Source: Juglans regia (taxonomy: Eukaryota; Streptophyta; Magnoliopsida; Fagales; Juglandaceae). From it: 64,000 bases of DNA. Both the position numbers and the translations under genes were made by a program. Each line of letters begins with the position of its first letter. The first letter of the stretch is position 1. Location: NCBI RefSeq assembly GCF_001411555.2, contig NC_049910.1, positions 33,333,250 to 33,397,249 on the forward strand, in the 5' to 3' direction. The notes below the pieces were generated by a model. That model had not been told where the DNA came from and did no database searches. It saw only the letters and a program-made list of their open reading frames with translations. Below are positions 57,481 to 64,000 of the stretch, one piece after another.

Positions 57481-58441
57481 AAAACCATTAATTGCATACC
57501 GAAAAAGATGTCATATATCTATGCTTACAAAGAACCCAAAATTTTATGTTTGAACCTTCCCTTTTCTTATTAATTTGTTTTTTGGATAAGGAAAGACCGA
57601 AAGCAGAAGAGATGCCATGCACAGAACCATATTATTGGATGATATAGTAGTGACGATGAACTAATTTGGTTAAAAGTTGTGGTAATAATTAATTAAGGGG
57701 ATTTTAACGATCGGCTTTGCATCTTTACATGTTCTTTCTTTCTTTGCATGGTTAAGAAGAGTGATGAGAAAATGTTGCACGCAATTAACACATGCATTGT
57801 ACTGTGTCTTCTATATTAATGAATCTCACTTATAATACAAAACACATGCATTGTACAATGTCTATACGTGTCATCTTCCTGTGTGTGTGAACGAGATGAA
57901 CGAGAAGGACGACAGTGGAGGGTCAAAATCGTGGTGAAGGGGAGAAGAAGCTTCACCAGCACAAGGCCGGTTTCTTTCCCTTTAAAAAATATATATTGTT
58001 ACTTTAAATTAAAACTTATAGAGAAAATAATATTTTATCATGAGAAATTCTACGTAAAAATCTTACACCACACACCTCCACCTAATCAAAATATAATTTA
58101 TTTGTCCTTCTATCCTAATGCTTAAATATATATGTGTTTAAATAAAAAAACAAAAATCACTAATCACACGTTAGTTAGGTATTAGATGTGTGTGATATAA
58201 GACTTTCTTGTAGCATTTATCGTTTATCATTTTATGAAAATAGAGAGATTTTCTTTTCTTTTAAAGAAAATTGTTAATTAATAGATAAATTGTATATGAA
58301 AGTGAGAGATTGTAGAACCTATAACTCTTTAGGGGTTGGCTGAAGTGATGATAAGTGTCTTTGTTTTAGTGGTATGCTCGATCCCTCGAGGTCTAAGGTT
58401 TAAATTCTCGAGTTTAATATTTATAAACCTCGCACAATTCA
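57481..58441. other. Intergenic, no gene seen
   Basis: Frame 57868-58125 has no recognised domain. ACACATGCATTGTAC occurs twice (near 57790 and 57842). Confidence 0.5.
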
Positions 58442-58450
58442 TTTCTAAAA

Positions 58451-58621
58451 GAGTAATGTTAGAAAGAAGTCACTATTGCAATGCACACTTTGCATTCACT
58501 GCGTGACTACTTCTAGTTGATTGTTCCCAACATTCACTTAGGAAGATGTGTAGTCTAGATAATACTACATCATGTGTGTAAAATAGATGCTCTCAATAGT
58601 GACTTCTATCTATATTTATTC
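58451..58621. repeat. 171-bp MULE-like MITE with a 9-bp target duplication
   Basis: TTTCTAAAA at 58442-58450 and 58622-58630. The inverted ends share AGAAGTCACTATTG. Like the element at 30546, it begins GAGTAATG. Confidence 0.88.
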
Positions 58622-58630
58622 TTTCTAAAA

Positions 58631-59392
58631 TAGTGAGACCAATATGAAAAGATCCATAAACATTTTTCTTTTAAATAAGATATGGCTAATTTAATACGGA
58701 TCAAAGTAAAGAACTTTTAACTAATTATACTTTTTTAAATAAATTTTAATTTATTATATATTTCAAATGGAAAGAAAAGAAAAGAAGAAGGCCGGGTGCC
58801 GGAGATGGTCGGCAATTTCTTGGAGTAATCTGCGCTCACACGTACACGTACGAAATGAGATGAGAGATCCATTGATTCTAAGCCACTGTTATAACAAAAT
58901 ATCTTAGCATGCATTGGACCCTCCCACATCTAATTCATATTAATATTCCAAATCATGCAAGTTCATTGTACATCCCAACCACCACCTTTTTTTTTTTTTG
59001 GTCTAAAATAAAAGAACCATCAAAATCGTAGGTATCAATTAATTATATATATACCCCACCACATATGACATGGGTCCCTCTCGATCAGTACCAAGTCTAT
59101 GTTTTTCCCAAGTCAACCTATTCGGATTCACTGTTTCTCCCTCTCTCTCTCTCTCTCTACTGCTAAGGAAGCATTTCTTGACCACTCCGATCAAACTGGT
59201 CGAAGCTCGGACCAGTTGACCTTAAATATTATTTTGTCATGAAAAACATTTATTCATAAACAAGTATATATTTATATAAATTAATAAAAAAACATTAATA
59301 TTTAAACTAGTTTTATGATTATAACAAGTCCCCAAGGTAAAAAAAAAAACAAAATGCAAGTGTAAAAGATTATGACAAATTTTCATTTAAGA
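58631..59392. other. Intergenic, CT repeat near 59137-59158
   Basis: No gene recognised. The - frame 58735-58929 lacks a known domain. Confidence 0.5.
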
Positions 59393-59565
59393 GAAATGAT
59401 AGTTACAATCGTGAATATGCAAACGTCGTGTAATTATTAAAAAAAATGAATAAATAAGAGATCTACGTAAAAAAATTAATTTTTTAATAATAGATCCTAA
59501 ATTTTTTTAAAACAATTATGTAATACTTACCTATTTTATGATTGTATATAGTATTACTCTTCATT
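59393..59565. repeat. Foldback MITE, family B, near full length
   Basis: GAAATGATAGTTACAATCGTG at the left and ATGATTGTATATAGTATTAC at the right. The centre AAAAAATTAATTTTTTAATA is nearly self-complementary. Confidence 0.85.
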
Positions 59566-59804
59566 TAAATTGTTGGGTTTAAATCTTGTTAAAAAAATTA
59601 TGGCTAAGCTTTAATTCCATTGGACAATATTTCTAGCAGGATGGATGACAAGTACGTGATAACAAAATAGCAATAATTAATGTACGTTGCTAGCAATTGT
59701 GCAAGCGAGAGATAAAGCCCACTCTTTCATAACCACTAACAAAGAAATGATGACATTAATCTTAATCACTATAAAAGTGATTAGACAGAAAATTATAATT
59801 AAGT
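59566..59804. other. Spacer, no gene seen
   Basis: Nothing recognised. Confidence 0.5.
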
Positions 59805-60005
59805 TTCGTTTAAATAGTTAGAAAATTTCATTTCATCTTATAATTATAATTTTTTTAAAATTTTTATATAAAAATATAATAAATAATTCAATTTTTTTAA
59901 ATTCTAAAATAATAATATTATTATAAAATAATATTTTATTTAATTTTTAATTTTAATTTAAAATCATTTCATCCCTTCTCACTATACAAATCGCATCTAA
60001 AGGTT
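59805..60005. repeat. Family A MITE
   Basis: TTTCGTTTAAATAGTTAGAAAATTTC at the left and CTTCTCACTATACAAATCGC at the right, with the TTTTATTTAATTTTTAATTT core. Confidence 0.75.
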
Positions 60006-60444
60006 CCAACAAAAATCAAAAGACCATTTCAAATGATTTGGACCTCCAAAAAGCATCACCCAATAACTTTTATTCTATCTTATGCTAATATATCCAATAT
60101 TAATCTCATTTCTAGGCATCATCATCTTGTTCTTGATGGAAAACATCATCCAATAAGTTGACAAGGATTGTTCCGTGTTTAGAATTTATAAAATTATCGA
60201 TATATTACCGCACTTAATACATTATCGATATAGAAACCTACCGCATCAATGAAAGCTTATTGCACCGTTGAAATTTAAAAAATATATATATATTTATTAT
60301 GATTAATGCGATTTAACAATAAACAGTGTATTTATGATCGGCATATAAGTGTTCAAAATCCATATTTGTTACCAAGTTGTTATATTTATGAAGCTAAATG
60401 AATGGTAAAAATAAAAGAAAATTGTTGATACATGAATTGGTAAT
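60006..60444. other. Intergenic, no gene seen
   Basis: Nothing recognised. Confidence 0.5.
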
Positions 60445-60603
60445 ATTTTCATCTCATCTCATTTCATTTTTTTATTTTTATTTTATTCAATTTTTTTTCT
60501 CATATTTTTTAAAATCTCATAAAATAAAATAACTCAAATCATTTTATTAATATCCATAATCATTTCTTTACTATTCGTAGATTTCATCTCCTCTAGTAAA
60601 ACC
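60445..60603. repeat. Family A-like MITE, short
   Basis: TCATCTCATCTCATTTC at the left, ACTATTCGTAGATTTCATCTC at the right. Confidence 0.6.
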
Positions 60604-61509
60604 ATTATTATATATTGTTTATCCGAGCTGATCAGAAAAGCACACGGCTTTCTTCTTAGCCGATCGAGAGCTGTGAGTAAAGAAAATTAACCACAACTAG
60701 CAAAAGTATACTCCTTTTTTGGCTTTTTTTCTTAGTTTTTTTAAGTGTCATTATATTAATTAATTAAAGTTCCATTTGCACATCTTGTTCTATTAATGCA
60801 TTTTAATCTCATTTTGAATGATGATAATCTTTTGGCCTGTGGTGGTGATAATAAGTACGTTCTCCCAAAAAGTACAATTTATTTATGTTCCCAAATTTCC
60901 AGCCATTTTATATCACTTCTTTTATCATAATGGATTAAAAATTTAAAATTTTAATCAAATTAATATCTAACAGTTATTGAATTTTTTTTATCAATAATTA
61001 AATATTTAATAATTGATATCAAACTAAGGACCATGTCACGTACAAATCACGGAATGAACGACCTATAAATTGAATTAAAATATCTTAATATTACATATGA
61101 GCATGGTGCTAAGCTATTGAATATAGATAAATGGATGAAATTACTAAAAAGATAAATAGCTACTATTGAGTTAATATTGATGGAGTGAGCCGCTGTGAAA
61201 ATCAAATTCAAAAACATGATAGAATGTTATGATCATAAAGATTAGAGACTTAATCAAATTAATATCTAATAGTCATAAATCTTTTGACTTTAACATCTTC
61301 ATATATTTTATCTCCTTTTACCTTAAAAATTGGGATAGAAGCGCGAGATTACAATCCTAAACATTGTTTTTTTTTCACTCTCTTTAAAGGATGTTTATGA
61401 TCATAAATTTACAATGATGCTTAATGTTTAGGTGAATATTTCGAACCTTAAATAATAGGTATATAGTAAATTTCAAATGAAGGCAAATCAACATTTAGGA
61501 CTGTAATTG
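60604..61509. other. Intergenic, no gene seen
   Basis: AAATTAATATCTAAYAGT occurs twice (about 60957 and 61257), which hints at a small repeat. Nothing coding. Confidence 0.5.
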
Positions 61510-62700
61510 AATTAGTCTGTACGAATGTTTGCTCGATACTCATTTAGTTAAATTCGAACTGAGCTCAACTTGTGAAAGAAAAAACTCGATTGTGAAAGTA
61601 AAAACACCCTCGATTAGTAAATAACATATACTTAATTAAACTTGACTCAACTTAGTTAAAGACTATTAAGACTCGCTGGTTTATGCTCGATCCGATTAGA
61701 GCTCGATCATTCATTGTTAAATATGCATATATATATATACACGTATATATAATTTATTCCTATATATTAATATTCTTATATTTATATATATCTAATATGT
61801 ATGTATATATATTAAATTTAATAATATAAATATACTAACCTTTATAATTAAATATATAACATGTAACACATTTACTAATATAATGCCTAGTCATTTATGC
61901 CTATATATTGAATGTAATCCATAGTTATATGTTATTTAGTAAGTACTTAAGTGATTAAATTAGAGTGACTACTTTATAATATATTAATATTTAGTAGGTT
62001 AGACATAGTAGTTTTATATCCTATTATGTAGGAACTATATAAGAAATGTTGATATATGCTGTTGCATAATGTGTATACTACCATACACATATCATGTCAC
62101 CATTGCAAAATTAATATATATATATATATAATATAGATATAATATATATTACTAATAAGTAACTTATGTAGATATACAATAAATGGTTATTAGGGATAAG
62201 AGAAAATATATTTGCATCGTGAATTGTGCAACTGTCACGTAATCGCTTTAAAAAAAGTAAATAAAATATGAGATCCATGTGAAAAAAATTAATTTTTTAG
62301 TAATAGATTCTACTCTTTTTCAAAACGATTACGTGACATTTATGTAGTTTATGATTGTATGTAGAATTACTCAATGTGATAAATATTGATCAGTTACGTA
62401 TTGTAATCTTATAATTTAATAAGAGAAATGATATTTGTAATTTTTAAGTACACAAATCTCGCGTAAATTTATATATTAGTATTACAAATTTCATAAAGTT
62501 TAAGATTGTTTTTAGTAATTTAGTAATTTTAATTATTAAATTTTATTTAAAATAAATAAAAAATATTTTAAAAAAATCCAAACAAAACTTGAAAAATAAC
62601 TCGAAAGTCGGCTTCGCTCGTAAACTCCCAAACTCGAGCTCGAATTATTTATATCAAAGTTGATTCGATAATCCAAGAGATCAACTCAGCTCGAATCAGT
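61510..62700. repeat. Probable hAT-type element with ACTCG-rich ends, about 1.2 kb
   Basis: The left part (61510-61710) and right part (62585-62700) share CTCGA/TCGAACT words, including AAACTCGAGCTCGAATTA. The middle is very AT-rich and holds a family B MITE (62205-62370). Borders and target duplication not determined. Confidence 0.4.
62205..62370. repeat. Foldback MITE, family B
   Basis: CATCGTGAATTGTGCAACTG at the left, TAGTTTATGATTGTATGTAG at the right. CACGTAATCGCTTTAAAAAA pairs with TTTCAAAACGATTACGTGAC. Confidence 0.85.
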
Positions 62701-62891
62701 ATCAGCACTGCAATCATGTCATCCATATATTATGCGTAAATGCACTTACAATTACTCTAATGACTTGTAAAAGAATAAAATTAATTGGAAAAAGGAGAAG
62801 GAAAGAAAGGTCAATTCCGGGAATTCGCTTTCTGGCTCTGCGAATTCTGAATGGCGGTTTGACTTGGGGCCTGAGAGCGGTTTGGGAAGGA

Positions 62892-62940
62892 AGATACATT
62901 GCACTTTGCATGTAAACAAAAAGGCAATATTAATGTACCT
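62892..62940. promoter_or_regulatory. Two EIN3/EIL-type binding motifs upstream of the EBF gene
   Basis: AGATACAT at 62892-62899 is ATGTATCT on the - strand. ATGTACCT lies at 62933-62940 on the + strand. Both fit AYGWAYCT, the motif bound by EIN3/TEIL proteins. They lie about 40-90 bp upstream of the TATA-like sequence. Confidence 0.6.
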
Positions 62941-62980
62941 GATGAGTCTCATGTGACAACTTTTTTTCCCCACTTTCCAA

Positions 62981-62990
62981 TATATATATT
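62981..62990 (+). promoter_or_regulatory. TATA-like element of the EBF gene
   Basis: TATATATATT lies 228 bp before the proposed start codon, so a transcript starting about 30 bp downstream would have a leader of about 200 nt. Confidence 0.5.
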
Positions 62991-63101
62991 GGCTTTTTGC
63001 CGTTGTATGAGTGAATTATATACAGATACACGCACATACATTTGAGTCCCAAGACTCCTTCTGTCTTTCTCCTTTTTTTTCCCTACTTGTTAGGGTTTCA
63101 A

Positions 63102-63242
63102 ATGCTCTTCAGCCTTGTTTTTGTATCACTAGTTGTGTTTCTTTTTGGTCTGAGTATTGGGTTTTGCTCTGAGGCTCGGTTTGGATTTGGATTCCTGGGG
63201 ATTGAAAGTGTTTGCTCATGTCTACCCTCGTCAATTACCGTG
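63102..63242 (+). other. Upstream AUG frame overlapping the EBF start
   Basis: ATG at 63102 opens a hydrophobic frame that is out of frame with the EBF start. It has no stop before the splice donor at 63243, and it stays open to the window edge if spliced. Its context (C at -3, C at +4) is weak, but so is that of the main start. Confidence 0.5.
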
Positions 63243-64000
63243 GTAAGTTTTTCTGGGTCTTTGATTTTTCTTTTCTTTTGCTTCTTTGGTTGATTAGTTC
63301 TTGGCGGATTTGGCTTTACGGGTATTCTTTATTTTTGTTTGATATTAATGGGTAAGGGTTGGTTTCTGACATAGCTTGAGATCTTGACTATATCTTTGAT
63401 CTGGGAATGGTTTGGATCATTAACCGACTAGGAGACAAAAATTGTTTGGATGTATAATTAAGAGTTGAAGCCTAAAATCTTGGTTGATTGGTTGTATTTC
63501 GTGTTATGTTTAAACTCACTTCATCTTTTGGACCTTTGGGGAGTCTGTTTTTGAGAAATGATTCGTTCTTTTTTTTTTTTTTCTTTTTTAGAAATGTTTC
63601 TTTCTCCCACCGGCACAAGTAGGAGACGTTTAGGTAAATCAAGATCGATGTTTTCTTATAGAAAACTTAAACAGCTATGATAGATTGCGCTTGAGTTAAA
63701 TGGTAGATCCTAATTCAATTATTTTTGGAAAAAAATCGCGGATATCATATTTTTCTTAGTAAGGGAAGCTTAGATCTTCTTTTAGTAATAGCATGGAAGA
63801 AATCGTTTAGCAGGGAAATCGCTAGATTTTCTTAGTTATAAACAATTTTGTGTGCTTGATCCAAAAGGGGGACAGTTTTAGCTGATATCAGTTTTTTCAC
63901 TGGGTTTTCAGGTGAAGATGAATTCTGTCCTGGGGGCTCTTTTTACTCAAATCCTGTGGATTTGGGTCGCTTGTTCTCAATTGGTCCCCATGTGGACATG
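63218..64000 (+). CDS. EIN3-BINDING F-BOX protein (EBF1/2-like), 5' end only
   Basis: Exon 1 is 63218-63242. The intron is 63243-63911 (GTAAGT .. TTTTCAG). Exon 2 runs from 63912 past the window. The joined start reads MSTLVNYR, then GEDEFCPGGSFYSN and PVDLGRLFSIGPHVDM. That is the characteristic N-terminus of EBF proteins from woody plants and tomato, ahead of the F-box and leucine-rich repeats that would lie beyond 64000. EBF1/2 are the substrate receptors of SCF ubiquitin ligases that mark EIN3/EIL1 for degradation, limiting ethylene responses. A short first coding exon followed by an intron fits the family. Only 38 residues are visible, so the EBF1 versus EBF2 assignment is not possible. 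Confidence 0.8.

Noticed and set aside
62714..62973. - strand frames upstream of the EBF gene
   Set aside because: They overlap the promoter motifs and show no domain.

Overview
This window is from a plant nuclear genome, most likely a woody dicot of the Fagales and possibly Juglandaceae. The evidence is spliced genes with plant-only families, a very AT-rich background, plant transposon families (CACTA, hAT, MULE-like, PIF/Harbinger, L1-type LINE, Ty1/copia, Ty3/gypsy), and many copies of a short element whose ends read GTTTGGATAGTGAGATGAG. That element is one I associate with walnut and hickory relatives. The family placement is an inference from memory of repeat style.

Genes. Four host genes can be supported, all on the + strand and all in the right two fifths. 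(1) 38455-39023: a two-exon gene for a small membrane-anchored basic protein of a plant-specific family without known function. (2) 46200-48425: the gene for mitochondrial ribosomal protein bL36, with a non-coding first exon, a 5'UTR intron and paired TGGGCC/GGCCCA promoter motifs. (3) 50930-53461: a five-exon gene for a DUF4050 (Gag1-like clamp) protein, with a GC-AG intron and a possible N-myristoylated start. (4) 63218 to the right edge: the first two exons of an EIN3-BINDING F-BOX (EBF1/2-like) gene of ethylene signalling. Its promoter carries two EIN3-type motifs.

Transposons. 1-37.8 kb is almost entirely nested, decayed mobile DNA. 646-8027 is a CACTA-like element with GAGACGAAA ends, about 40 TTCGAA sites, a transposase reading frame with its middle deleted, and a second broken transposon gene. 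8726-13114 is an L1-type LINE on the - strand, interrupted by a MITE. 14592-15474 is an insertion with an 18-bp flanking repeat. 16561-16770 is a PIF/Harbinger transposase remnant. 18512-27410 is a Ty3/gypsy chromovirus with both LTRs, holding a 1.0-kb insertion (10-bp target duplication) and a 2.1-kb hAT element (8-bp target duplication). 28815-31794 is a decayed Ty1/copia element. 31868-32317 is a small CACTA element abutting a phospholipase D alpha pseudogene at 32318-33011. 41036-42474 is a textbook 5'-truncated LINE with poly-A tail and 16-bp target duplications.

The spaces between genes on the right hold MITEs of several foldback families, microsatellites and sequence in which I see nothing coding. 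I found no rRNA, tRNA, CRISPR or viral gene. The strongest leads are the CACTA-like element, the nested gypsy locus, the PLD pseudogene, and the regulatory signals at the EBF and bL36 promoters.
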